From Gammaproteobacteria bacterium CG22_combo_CG10-13_8_21_14_all_40_8 (GTDB lineage: Bacteria > Pseudomonadota > Gammaproteobacteria > Enterobacterales > GCA-002770795), in NCBI GenBank assembly GCA_002770795.1, contig PCTP01000078.1, positions 2,895 through 18,143 on the forward strand: a stretch of DNA of 15,249 nt, in the 5' to 3' direction. A model generated the notes under the pieces. That model worked only from the letters and a program-made list of their open reading frames with translations, did no database searches and had not been told where the DNA came from. The position numbers and the translations under genes were made by a program. Positions 1-6,688 of the stretch are shown one piece after another; the stretch's first letter is position 1, and each line of letters begins with the position of its first letter.

Positions 1-653
1 GTGACTGGATGCATACAGATTAAGAAATAATTTTCACTGAGTTGAAACTCGAAATGAGATTGCAATTTAGCCAAAGAGGGCAAAGATCCAATTTTTAGAT
101 TATCAAGGCTTAATGCGCCTGCATGTTCGACACGCCATGGCGCCTCACCCATTGCGATCACCCTTTGATAGGCATCTGAAGAGGGTACAAAATGTAGGTG
201 GCTCATCTTGGTGAGCGCATTACGTACTTGATCATCCAATGCTCCTTGGCTGATATCACCTCCTTCAATGTGAGCAATCGGAATACCTAAACAAAGAGCG
301 ACAGAGGCTGGAGCCAGCATTTCATAGCGATCCGCAATAACTAAGAGGATATCTGGGCGTTTAAGAGATAAATGTTTGCCTAATTCAAAGATGCTGAGGG
401 CCAGTGTTTCAACCATAGAAGTATCCTTATCTCCCTCACACAAGGTTTTCAGAATAGTAAAATTTGTAAAACCGTCTTGCTGTACTTGGTCGACTGAAAA
501 ACCAAATTCAGTGGAAAGATGACTTCCACAAACAATGAGGTCTAAACTAAGCAGTGGATGTTGTTCAATCGCCCTTAAAGTCCATAGAAGATGACCATAA
601 TCAGCCCTTGATGTGGTGATGATACTGATGATCCTGGGTTTCGCAGGTTGCAT
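1..653 (-). CDS. neuC: UDP-N-acetylglucosamine 2-epimerase, hydrolysing type (NeuC family), 5' part only
   Basis: About 217 N-terminal residues are present of a protein that is usually near 380; the C-terminal part lies beyond the left edge. Enzymes of this family convert UDP-GlcNAc to ManNAc and UDP, feeding sialic-acid-like sugar synthesis for surface polysaccharide. Visible family motifs are TSRADYGHLLWTL (residues 14-26), ADRYEML (107-113), HIEGGDISQGALDDQVRN (128-145) and TKMSHLHFV (148-156). The start is ATG at 653, with AGGAG five bases upstream. One oddity is RN at 144-145, where I recall the family having RH. No other sugar gene is visible here, so the final product (sialic, legionaminic or a related acid) is open. 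Family assignment is firm; exact substrate is not. Confidence 0.88.
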   Translation of the reverse strand, partial: MQPAKPRIISIITTSRADYGHLLWTLRAIEQHPLLSLDLIVCGSHLSTEFGFSVDQVQQDGFTNFTILKTLCEGDKDTSMVETLALSIFELGKHLSLKRPDILLVIADRYEMLAPASVALCLGIPIAHIEGGDISQGALDDQVRNALTKMSHLHFVPSSDAYQRVIAMGEAPWRVEHAGALSLDNLKIGSLPSLAKLQSHFEFQLSENYFLICMHPV

Positions 654-740
654 TGTGACTCCTTTGGTGTTATGAATTTACTGATCTGGTCAGATGTGTT
701 GTCGCAAATTGAAATTTCAGCTATTAATTGGTTCATTCAG

Positions 741-769
741 TTGACTCAAGCGCACAGAATGATTATATT
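741..769 (+). promoter_or_regulatory. Predicted sigma70-type promoter of the Ton operon
   Basis: A -35 element TTGACT (741-746) is followed after exactly 17 bases by a -10 element TATATT (764-769). Both are close to consensus and point towards the DUF3450 gene. Transcription should start near 776, giving a leader of roughly 190 bases. The -35 lies in the near-palindrome TTGACTCAAG, so a weaker TTGAGT also reads towards the epimerase gene. Prediction from sequence only. Confidence 0.6.
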
Positions 770-773
770 CTTC
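755..773. promoter_or_regulatory. Possible Fur-box-like site over the Ton operon -10 element
   Basis: Aligned without gaps to the classical 19-base Fur consensus (GATAATGATAATCATTATC), this segment matches at 12 of 19 positions, mostly in the left two thirds. It covers the whole -10 element, where a bound repressor would block polymerase. It also contains the small inverted repeat AGAAT-6-ATTCT. In AT-rich DNA such a score can arise by chance, so only the location and the downstream TonB genes lend it weight. Confidence 0.3.
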
Positions 774-775
774 CG

Positions 776-795
776 AATCCAATTCGTCTTGGATT
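776..795 (+). repeat. Inverted repeat at the predicted 5' end of the Ton operon mRNA
   Basis: AATCCAA (776-782) and TTGGATT (789-795) are perfect 7-base complements around a 6-base loop, TTCGTC. The first base coincides with the transcription start predicted from the promoter. It could form a 5'-terminal mRNA hairpin, which often slows decay, or act as a DNA operator. Confidence 0.5.
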
Positions 796-832
796 TATTA
801 TCTAGTTAAAACTAGATGACAAAAATACGAAT
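782..832 (+). repeat. Nested inverted repeats in the Ton operon leader
   Basis: The inner repeat at 800-817 is ATCTAGTT-AA-AACTAGAT, perfect over 8 bases per arm. Almost concentric with it is an outer pair, ATTCGT (782-787) with ACGAAT (827-832), and ATTT (793-796) can also pair with AAAT (823-826). As RNA this makes a long stem that shares bases with the hairpin at 776-795, so the two folds exclude each other. As DNA the inner repeat looks like the operator of a dimeric regulator. From 833 to the ribosome binding site I see only short weak repeats such as CAACCGGGTTG (929-939). Confidence 0.5.
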
Positions 833-963
833 AATGTCAATGGCAAATCTTTCTATCTGTTGTTGGTAGTCTTGTGTTAACCTTGTTGAAACAGACGTTC
901 GCTAAAACAGTACAGATATCTGGAATTGCAACCGGGTTGGTTTAACCTTTCTCAGGAAGTATT

Positions 964-1758
964 ATGCATATATTAAAAAATAAAACTGGTATTTTCGCAG
1001 CCATAGCTGTCGGCACCCTCATATTGATGTCAAATTCAGCTACTGCAGCTGATCCCCTTGAAGAATCAATCAAAATTGAAAAAAATATCATTCGCTCAGC
1101 TGCAGCTTCTCAGAAGAGAGTAACAAAGCTAGCGGAATCGACTTTAAGTCTGTCACAGGACTACAAAATCACTATGCAACGTGTTGACAACTTACGAGAT
1201 TATAATCGTCAATATGAAGCTCAAATCAAAAATCAAGAAGCAGACATGGAGTCTATCAATGATCAGATGTCTAAAATTGATGAAACGGAGCAGGGTGTCG
1301 TTCCATTAATGAACAACATGATCGATACCTTGGAAAATTTTGTTGGGTTAGACGTACCTTTCCACTTGAAAGAGCGTGAAGAAAGAGTGAAAAGACTACG
1401 ACAGAATATGAGCCGAGCTGATTTGACGAATAGTGAAAAATATCGTCAGATTTTGGCCGCTTATCAAATAGAAATGCAATATGGAGAAGCGCTTGAGGCA
1501 TACCCAGGTTGGGCAACCGTGAATGGTAAAGAAGTGAAAGTGGATTATTTGATGTTTGGCCGTATTGCTCTTGTCTATCAGACATTAGATGAAACATCGG
1601 GTGCTTATTGGAATAATGAATCCAAAGCTTGGATGCCATTATCTGATAGCTACAGAATTTATTTACGTAAAGCGATCAAAATTGCTAAAAGACAAGCCAA
1701 TGATGATCTAATTGTTTTACCAGTTAAAGCGGCGACACCAGCAGGGAGTGCCAAATAA
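964..1758 (+). CDS. DUF3450 family periplasmic coiled-coil protein of the TonB2 operon
   Basis: This 264-residue protein has a Sec signal peptide ending near ATA-AD (residues 26-30), then a long helical stretch (about 32-110) rich in Lys, Glu and Gln that should form a coiled coil. A more globular part follows, with aromatic residues at 185-230 (YPGWATVNG, GAYWNNESKAW). It matches the DUF3450 family, which occurs in proteobacterial operons with MotA/TolQ/ExbB genes. The biochemical role is unknown; a periplasmic partner of TtpC is a reasonable inference because both carry coiled coils on the same side of the membrane. The start has AGGAAG four bases upstream. Its stop overlaps the next start by one base (TAATG), implying coupled translation. 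Confidence 0.85.
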   Translation: MHILKNKTGIFAAIAVGTLILMSNSATAADPLEESIKIEKNIIRSAAASQKRVTKLAESTLSLSQDYKITMQRVDNLRDYNRQYEAQIKNQEADMESINDQMSKIDETEQGVVPLMNNMIDTLENFVGLDVPFHLKEREERVKRLRQNMSRADLTNSEKYRQILAAYQIEMQYGEALEAYPGWATVNGKEVKVDYLMFGRIALVYQTLDETSGAYWNNESKAWMPLSDSYRIYLRKAIKIAKRQANDDLIVLPVKAATPAGSAK

Positions 1759-3095
1759 TGAAGCGCATTTTATTATCAATAGCTCTAGTAGTTACAGCAG
1801 GTAATCTAGTTGCAGCAGAAGCGAATAAAGCAGTTTCGCTTAAAGAACTATTAGAACAGGTGAAGGTAGAAGGCACATTAAACTCAGCCTTAAACAAAAA
1901 ACGTGAAAGAGATTTTAATGCCGCCAATAATCGCCAAGCAGAGTTGCTTGCTGATGCTAAAAAACAACTGGCCTTTGAAGAAGAACGTAGTAAGCGCTTA
2001 GTGAAGCAATTTGGTGAAAATGAAAAAACCTTAGAAACACTCAATGACGACTTAAGAATCAAGAGTGGTAATATTGGTTTAATGAATGGCGTGGTACGTT
2101 CTGTTGCGAATGATGCCTCTGCCCGGTTTGTTAACTCGTTGATTAGCGCTCAGTTTCCAGGTCGAAGCAAACTGATGGATGGTATGGCTCAAAGTAAGCG
2201 TTTGCCAGAGCTCCCCGATTTGCGGCTTCTATGGTCTACTATGTTAAATGAAATTATAGAGCAAGGTAAAACAGTTTCTTTTGATACAGATATCATTTCT
2301 GCTGCGGGTACTCATGTAAATAAAAACGTGACTCGAGTTGGAGCCTTTGATTTATTGTCTGATAATGCCTTTTTGTTGTATGAAAACGGTGAAATTCAAG
2401 AGCTTCAAAAACAACCAGAAAGTCAGTTTGTATCTCTAGTAGAACCATTTACTTCTCAATCTAGTGGATATCATGATATCGCTTTGGATAGAAGTAAGGG
2501 TGTGCTGTTGAGCTTGCTAATAAGAAAGCAAACCCTTGAACAGTATTATCATCAAGGGGGTGTTGTTGGTTATGTGATTACTGGTTTATTCATATTGGCA
2601 TTAATCATTACAATCCTAAGAGTCTTTGGTTTGACTATCATGGGTTCCAAAATTCATTCACAAATGAAGAGTTCTGCTCCAGGCAATAACCCATTAGGGC
2701 GCATCATGAAAGTTTATCTGGACAATAAAGATGTTGATGTGGAAAATCTTGAGCTTAAGTTGGACGAGGCTATTTTAAAAGAAACTCCACGAATAGAAAA
2801 ATGGATTACTACCATTAAAGTGGTTGCTGCACTCTCACCATTACTGGGTTTATTAGGAACAGTAACTGGTATGATTGCAACCTTCCAATCCATTACATTA
2901 TTTGGTACGAGTGACCCTAAAATGATGGCTGGTGGTATTTCAACTGCACTTGTTACGACTGTGTTAGGTCTTGTATCTGCAATTCCGCTCATCTTCTTAC
3001 ATTCAGTGGTGTCAGGCCAAAGTAAGGGTTTGGTGCATATTCTTGAAGAGCAGAGTGCTGGTTTAATTGCTCAGCACGCTGAAAAAGAGGGTTAA
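1758..3095 (+). CDS. ttpC: TtpC-like MotA/TolQ/ExbB proton-channel family protein
   Basis: The 445-residue protein has a signal peptide (1-20), a periplasmic coiled-coil region (about 25-105), a further periplasmic region up to 262, and an ExbB-like C-terminal domain. That domain has three predicted membrane segments: 267-290, 352-376 and 395-417. The conserved MotA/TolQ/ExbB signatures are PLLGLLGTVTGMIATF (361-376) and GGISTALVTTVLGL (392-405). The large N-terminal extension separates it from ordinary ExbB and matches TtpC, which in Vibrio is needed for TonB2-dependent iron uptake. It lies between the DUF3450 gene and exbB, the usual TonB2 arrangement. Its contact with TonB or with outer-membrane receptors cannot be read from sequence. 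Confidence 0.88.
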   Translation: MKRILLSIALVVTAGNLVAAEANKAVSLKELLEQVKVEGTLNSALNKKRERDFNAANNRQAELLADAKKQLAFEEERSKRLVKQFGENEKTLETLNDDLRIKSGNIGLMNGVVRSVANDASARFVNSLISAQFPGRSKLMDGMAQSKRLPELPDLRLLWSTMLNEIIEQGKTVSFDTDIISAAGTHVNKNVTRVGAFDLLSDNAFLLYENGEIQELQKQPESQFVSLVEPFTSQSSGYHDIALDRSKGVLLSLLIRKQTLEQYYHQGGVVGYVITGLFILALIITILRVFGLTIMGSKIHSQMKSSAPGNNPLGRIMKVYLDNKDVDVENLELKLDEAILKETPRIEKWITTIKVVAALSPLLGLLGTVTGMIATFQSITLFGTSDPKMMAGGISTALVTTVLGLVSAIPLIFLHSVVSGQSKGLVHILEEQSAGLIAQHAEKEG

Positions 3096-3098
3096 GTC

Positions 3099-3623
3099 AT
3101 GCTTTGGCTCTCTGAGCTCATGGAGGTGGTCGATAACTTTATGAAAGTTGGCGGCCCCGTACTATGGGTTATCGCAGTAGTATTGTTCTTAATGTGGTCA
3201 TTAATCTTGGAGAGATTTATTTATCTCAGTTCGATCTTTCCGAGAGAAAGCCGCTTAATGGTTGCACAATGGCATGCCCGTGAGGATACCACATCTTGGT
3301 ACGCGCACAGGATCCGTGAAGCTTGGATTTCACAAGCGAGCGGCCGTGCAAATCAATCCATGATGGCTATCAAAACCTTAGTCGCTATTTGTCCTTTGGT
3401 TGGATTAATGGGTACAGTGTTGGGTATGATCAATGTATTTGACACCATGGCTATTGCTGGAACCAGTAATCCGCGTTTAATGGCTGATGGCATTTCGATG
3501 GCGACGGTACCGACAATGGCCGGTATGGTGGCAGCACTTTCTGGTTTGTTTTTCAGTGCACAATTAGAAGGTAATGCTAAATCTCGTGTTGAGCATCTCA
3601 TTGACAATATGCCACACCATTAA
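3099..3623 (+). CDS. exbB: ExbB proton-channel subunit of the TonB2 system
   Basis: This short ExbB has 174 residues, against about 244 in E. coli. Three membrane segments are visible at about 18-40, 92-112 and 133-156. The typical channel signature is PLVGLMGTVLGMINVF (99-114), followed by ADGISMATVPTMAGM (129-143). With ExbD it should form the inner-membrane proton channel that energises TonB. The start lies three bases after the ttpC stop, with GAGGG about eight bases upstream. It is the second ExbB-like protein in this operon, and the short form is typical of TonB2 clusters. Confidence 0.92.
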   Translation: MLWLSELMEVVDNFMKVGGPVLWVIAVVLFLMWSLILERFIYLSSIFPRESRLMVAQWHAREDTTSWYAHRIREAWISQASGRANQSMMAIKTLVAICPLVGLMGTVLGMINVFDTMAIAGTSNPRLMADGISMATVPTMAGMVAALSGLFFSAQLEGNAKSRVEHLIDNMPHH

Positions 3624-3643
3624 CATTAGGTATGTAAATAATT

Positions 3644-4045
3644 ATGGCAAGACGAAGTAAGCAAAAAGCGAGTGAAGCTGAGATTGATATGACACCTATG
3701 CTGGATGTTGTATTTATCATGTTAATATTTTTTATTGTCACGACTTCTTTTGTGAGAGAGTCTGGACAATCTGTTAACAGTCCTATCGCAAAAACAGCAG
3801 TCGCTAAAAAAAATGCTAGTTTATTCATCGCAGTGACCAAAAACGATGAAGTGTGGATTGCAAAAAAGAAATATAAACCCGATGCGGTTCGTGCTCAAGT
3901 GGAAAAATTAAAACATGACAACCCTGAAGGGTCAGTGGTCATACAAGCTGACATTGATGCGAAAGCTGGCATTGTTCTGCAAGTTCTAGATCAAATAAAG
4001 GCTGCAGGTGTTGAAGATGCTTCCATTGCGGCAAAGGGGGAGTAA
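3644..4045 (+). CDS. exbD: ExbD subunit of the TonB2 system
   Basis: The 133-residue ExbD/TolR family protein has a short basic cytoplasmic N terminus and one membrane helix (about 20-36). The rest is a periplasmic domain. The hallmark motif DMTPMLDVVFIMLIFF (15-30) is intact, with Asp21 at the position of the proton-relay aspartate of E. coli ExbD (Asp25). It works with ExbB as the proton-driven stator of TonB. A 20-base gap follows exbB, and the ribosome binding site is weak (TTAGG well upstream), so translation may depend partly on coupling. Its stop is two bases before the tonB start. Confidence 0.93.
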   Translation: MARRSKQKASEAEIDMTPMLDVVFIMLIFFIVTTSFVRESGQSVNSPIAKTAVAKKNASLFIAVTKNDEVWIAKKKYKPDAVRAQVEKLKHDNPEGSVVIQADIDAKAGIVLQVLDQIKAAGVEDASIAAKGE

Positions 4046-4047
4046 AG

Positions 4048-4671
4048 ATGAAAAGACTTGGACTAGGTGCAATTTTCAGTGTTGTTGTCACTTTCTTTTT
4101 ATTTGTTTTTATGGCTTTTTTGATTCGCACAACGGATAAAGGTATAGATAGAGTTAAGACAAAAGTGCTTGACTTTACAATTGTGCAACCAGATGATGCA
4201 GAAAGAACTAAAGCCCGAAAAAAACCTAAAAAACCTGAGCCACCTAAAGAGCCTCCACCACCTCAGGCTGCGGCTGCACCTTCAAAAAACAAACCAATGC
4301 AAAATATGGTAAATCTTGATATACCTAAATTGCAACTTGGCGTAGGAGGCAGTGGTGCATTTTTGGGTAATGTGGGCTCTAACGATGGTATGGGAGATGG
4401 CGATGCGATCCCAACCCTTCTTTTCAATCCTCAATATCCAAGACAGGCTTTAATGGATGGAACTGAAGGCTTTGTAAGACTCAAATTCATTGTACAGTCT
4501 GATGGTTCACCTAGAGATGTGGTCATCGTGAATTCAAACCCAAAAAGGCTCTTTGATAAGTCGGCCTTGAGAGCAATCTACAAATGGAAATTTCGTCCTC
4601 GTAAAGTCGATGGTGTTAACGTAGAGCAGTCTATGTTTTACACCATGGTATTTAAGATGGGAGAAGAATAA
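4048..4671 (+). CDS. tonB: TonB (TonB2 type)
   Basis: The 207-residue protein has one N-terminal membrane anchor (about 8-26), a Lys/Pro-rich periplasmic stretch (58-80), a Gly-rich linker (98-120) and a C-terminal TonB domain (about 127-207). In the latter, PQYPRQALMDGTEGFVRLKF and WKFRPRKVDG are typical. It should span the periplasm and contact TonB boxes of outer-membrane receptors. The anchor lacks the His of the E. coli TonB SHLS motif, so coupling to ExbB/ExbD may differ in detail. A strong GGGGGAG site lies about five bases before the ATG and overlaps the end of exbD. No receptor gene is visible, so the cargo (iron-siderophore or other) is unknown. Confidence 0.92.
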   Translation: MKRLGLGAIFSVVVTFFLFVFMAFLIRTTDKGIDRVKTKVLDFTIVQPDDAERTKARKKPKKPEPPKEPPPPQAAAAPSKNKPMQNMVNLDIPKLQLGVGGSGAFLGNVGSNDGMGDGDAIPTLLFNPQYPRQALMDGTEGFVRLKFIVQSDGSPRDVVIVNSNPKRLFDKSALRAIYKWKFRPRKVDGVNVEQSMFYTMVFKMGEE

Positions 4672-4673
4672 AA

Positions 4674-6158
4674 TTGAATCAATTTATGAATAAATCAAAA
4701 AAATCATGTTTTGCATGGATTTTACCCATATTGGCTATCAGTTCAGTGTTTTTTTCAGTTAATGCAAGTGCGTTGGGTACAGGCATTTCGACTAAATTTA
4801 CAAAGCAATGCAAACCATTGGGTATTACTCAAAAAGAATGGGATGATTATCAAAAGCTAAATAAACGTCCTTTTCCAGCTACACAGCCATTATTGTTTAA
4901 GAGATTGGAAAGAGCCCAAGAGTATTATGGTGATGAACGTTACGATGAAGCCCTCTCTTTATTAAAAAGTTTAGAGACAAATAATAGCAGTAACCCGGCA
5001 GCTATGGCGCAAATTCACCAATTAATGGATTATACCTATCAGGGGATGAAAAATTATAAGGAGTCCTTGAAATATGCCAAGATGACCTACGATGCGAAAA
5101 TATTTCCTTATCGTGTGGAACAACAAATCCTTTTTAGGCTTGCCACCTTAGAATTATTGCTTGAACACTCTGCAGAATCTGTAAAATACATGAAACTTTG
5201 GTTTGAACATGCGGTTAACCCAGAGAGTTCAAAATATGAATATCTTGGTCAAGCACTTGCCTTTGATGGACAACTCAAAGAATCTGTTTGTCCTATTTAT
5301 TTTGCATTGGATAAATGGTTCGATGAGCATGTTGCAAATGTAGCAAAATATAATACCAATATGGAAGAATATAAGGTGAAAATGGCCGCTATTGCATCGG
5401 GTGACATTAAGTTAACTGAAAAGGAAAAACCGCCAACGGAACCAACAAAACCTGAGGATCATCCAAAATCGGTTTGGTACTCTGTCTTATTTTCACAACA
5501 TTGGCAGTTGAAGGACATGGAAGGCGCTGTATCTGTTGTGAAAGAAGCATTACATCATTACCCAGAAGATAAAAGGTTTTGGTTGAATTTATCCAGTACT
5601 TACACAGAAATGGGTAAAGATGAAGATTCGACCGTAATTTTAGCGCTTGCAGATAAGCTTAAATTATTAGTTAAAAGTAATGAGATTCGTACACTTTCAC
5701 AGGATTATGCCTATTTGGAAGTACCTTATCTCGCAGCAGATAGGCTACAAAAAGGTATTGAAGAAGGTACTGTAGAATCAGAAATGAGATACTGGAATGC
5801 AACAGCTGTGAATTGGCAATTTGCTTATGAAATTGATAAATCTGTTTATGCATACTTTAAAGCTGCTGAATTGGATGATACAGGTAAACTTTATGCCGAT
5901 GCAGGGAGTCTGCTGACGAGTTACGAGAGATGGGCTGCTGCTGAAAATGCACTTACAAAAGCTATTAATAAAGGATTAGAAAAAGAGAAGGATGTTGCAA
6001 CAGCCTATTATAATTTGGGTATTGCACGGTTTAATCAAAATAAATTTGATGCAGCTGAAGATGCTATGGAGAAGGCGGGAAAGGTCGAGAGTTTCAAAAA
6101 TAGAGCGACGCAATGGAAAGCCATTATTGAAAGCACTAAAAGTCGACTTAAAAAATAA
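4674..6158 (+). CDS. TPR-repeat protein of the TonB2 operon
   Basis: This 494-residue exported protein begins with a basic stretch and hydrophobic core (about 12-32) and a likely cleavage at NASA-LG. TPR-like helical repeats are visible near 75-140 (RLERAQEYYGDERYDEALSL), 285-320 and 440-480 (YYNLGIARFNQNKFDAAEDA). A Pro/Glu/Lys-rich break lies near 247-262. It is probably a periplasmic scaffold for the Ton machinery; TPR genes commonly close such operons but the role is not settled. TTG at 4674 is chosen because GGAG ends ten bases upstream. ATG at 4686 is in frame but lies too far from that site. The gene runs into a terminator that overlaps its stop codon. Confidence 0.82.
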   Translation: MNQFMNKSKKSCFAWILPILAISSVFFSVNASALGTGISTKFTKQCKPLGITQKEWDDYQKLNKRPFPATQPLLFKRLERAQEYYGDERYDEALSLLKSLETNNSSNPAAMAQIHQLMDYTYQGMKNYKESLKYAKMTYDAKIFPYRVEQQILFRLATLELLLEHSAESVKYMKLWFEHAVNPESSKYEYLGQALAFDGQLKESVCPIYFALDKWFDEHVANVAKYNTNMEEYKVKMAAIASGDIKLTEKEKPPTEPTKPEDHPKSVWYSVLFSQHWQLKDMEGAVSVVKEALHHYPEDKRFWLNLSSTYTEMGKDEDSTVILALADKLKLLVKSNEIRTLSQDYAYLEVPYLAADRLQKGIEEGTVESEMRYWNATAVNWQFAYEIDKSVYAYFKAAELDDTGKLYADAGSLLTSYERWAAAENALTKAINKGLEKEKDVATAYYNLGIARFNQNKFDAAEDAMEKAGKVESFKNRATQWKAIIESTKSRLKK

Positions 6159-6183
6159 AAAAAGCCCTGGAAAGGGCTTTTTT
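6158..6183 (+). terminator. Rho-independent terminator of the Ton operon
   Basis: The GC stem GCCCT (6164-6168) with AGGGC (6173-6177) closes a GGAA tetraloop. It is extended by AAAAAA (6158-6163) pairing with TTTTTT (6178-6183). The A-run and U-run make it a potential terminator in both directions, but no leftward gene ends here. It starts at the last base of the TPR gene stop codon. Confidence 0.93.
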
Positions 6184-6236
6184 GTGTTTATTCACATGAC
6201 TGTAAAAAAGTAAATTTTGAAACCAATATTTTTAGG

Positions 6237-6254
6237 AAATGATTTAGATCATTT
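6237..6254. promoter_or_regulatory. FNR/CRP-family dyad upstream of the cytochrome gene
   Basis: AAATGAT-TTAG-ATCATTT is a perfect dyad with 7-base arms. It resembles the FNR consensus TTGAT-N4-ATCAA, with four of five bases matching in each half. Its centre lies about 41 bases before the start predicted from the -10 at 6274, the usual place for class II activation by FNR-type regulators. That spacing, plus a cytochrome as the target, supports the call. No protein was identified that binds it. Confidence 0.5.
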
Positions 6255-6270
6255 AATAGAAAATAGTGTT

Positions 6271-6279
6271 TGATATACT
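6271..6279 (+). promoter_or_regulatory. Extended -10 element of the cytochrome promoter
   Basis: TGA followed by TATACT (6274-6279) fits an extended -10 promoter. The -35 position (6251-6256, ATTTAA) is poor and overlaps the dyad at 6237-6254, as expected for an activator-dependent promoter. Transcription should start near 6286. Confidence 0.5.
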
Positions 6280-6331
6280 CACCAAGCATTCAACACTAAA
6301 AGTTTGTACATTCATTCTTTCGGAGAACTCT

Positions 6332-6628
6332 ATGAAATTATTACCCTTAGCTGGTTTGTTATTTGTTGCTAGCTCTATTCAAGCTGCTGATATTGATGCT
6401 GGCAAGGCAAAAGCTGCAACCTGTGCAGGTTGCCATGGTCCAGCTGGTGTGAGCTTCGTTCCAATTTACCCAAATCTAGCAGGTCAAAAAAGTGCTTACT
6501 TAGAAAAGCAGCTCAAAGCGTTCCAGGCTGGTACTAGAACTGATCCAATAATGACTGCTATGGCCAAGCCATTAAGTGAAGATGATATTGCAAATGTGTC
6601 TGCGTATTTTCAAAGTTTAGGAAAATAG
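6332..6628 (+). CDS. Small class I cytochrome c (c553-like), periplasmic
   Basis: The 98-residue precursor has a signal peptide (MKLLPLAG to IQA, cut near residue 18) and one haem-binding motif CAGCH (31-35). Candidate distal methionines are Met74 and Met77, in DPIMTAMAKPLSEDDI. The C-terminal helix ANVSAYFQSLG fits small c553/c4-type electron carriers. It should shuttle electrons in the periplasm; its donors and acceptors are not visible here. The ATG at 6332 is preferred over an in-frame ATG 66 bases earlier, because GGAG sits seven bases before it and the signal peptide starts there. The gene stands alone between a terminator and its own promoter region, consistent with separate, perhaps oxygen-responsive, control. 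Confidence 0.9.
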   Translation: MKLLPLAGLLFVASSIQAADIDAGKAKAATCAGCHGPAGVSFVPIYPNLAGQKSAYLEKQLKAFQAGTRTDPIMTAMAKPLSEDDIANVSAYFQSLGK

Positions 6629-6652
6629 AAACAATATTTAACATGTTTTCTT

Positions 6653-6687
6653 GCCTCTCCTGGCCTATAATAGCTTTTAGGAGAGGC
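6653..6687 (+). repeat. 9-bp inverted repeat enclosing a -10 element and the HDOD gene ribosome binding site
   Basis: GCCTCTCCT (6653-6661) is the perfect complement of AGGAGAGGC (6679-6687), separated by 17 bases. The right arm contains the Shine-Dalgarno sequence of the HDOD gene. The loop contains a perfect TATAAT (6666-6671), although no good -35 lies upstream (ATGTTT at 17 bases). There is no U-run after the right arm, so this is not a standard terminator for the cytochrome gene. Confidence 0.6.
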
Positions 6688-6688
6688 T

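Noticed and set aside
1271..1639. 122-codon open frame on the minus strand inside the DUF3450 gene
   Set aside because: It is antisense to a clear operon gene and has no recognisable domain or ribosome binding site.
6266..6331. N-terminal extension of the cytochrome from an upstream in-frame ATG
   Set aside because: It would put 22 polar residues before the signal peptide and overlaps the predicted promoter; the downstream ATG has a good ribosome binding site.
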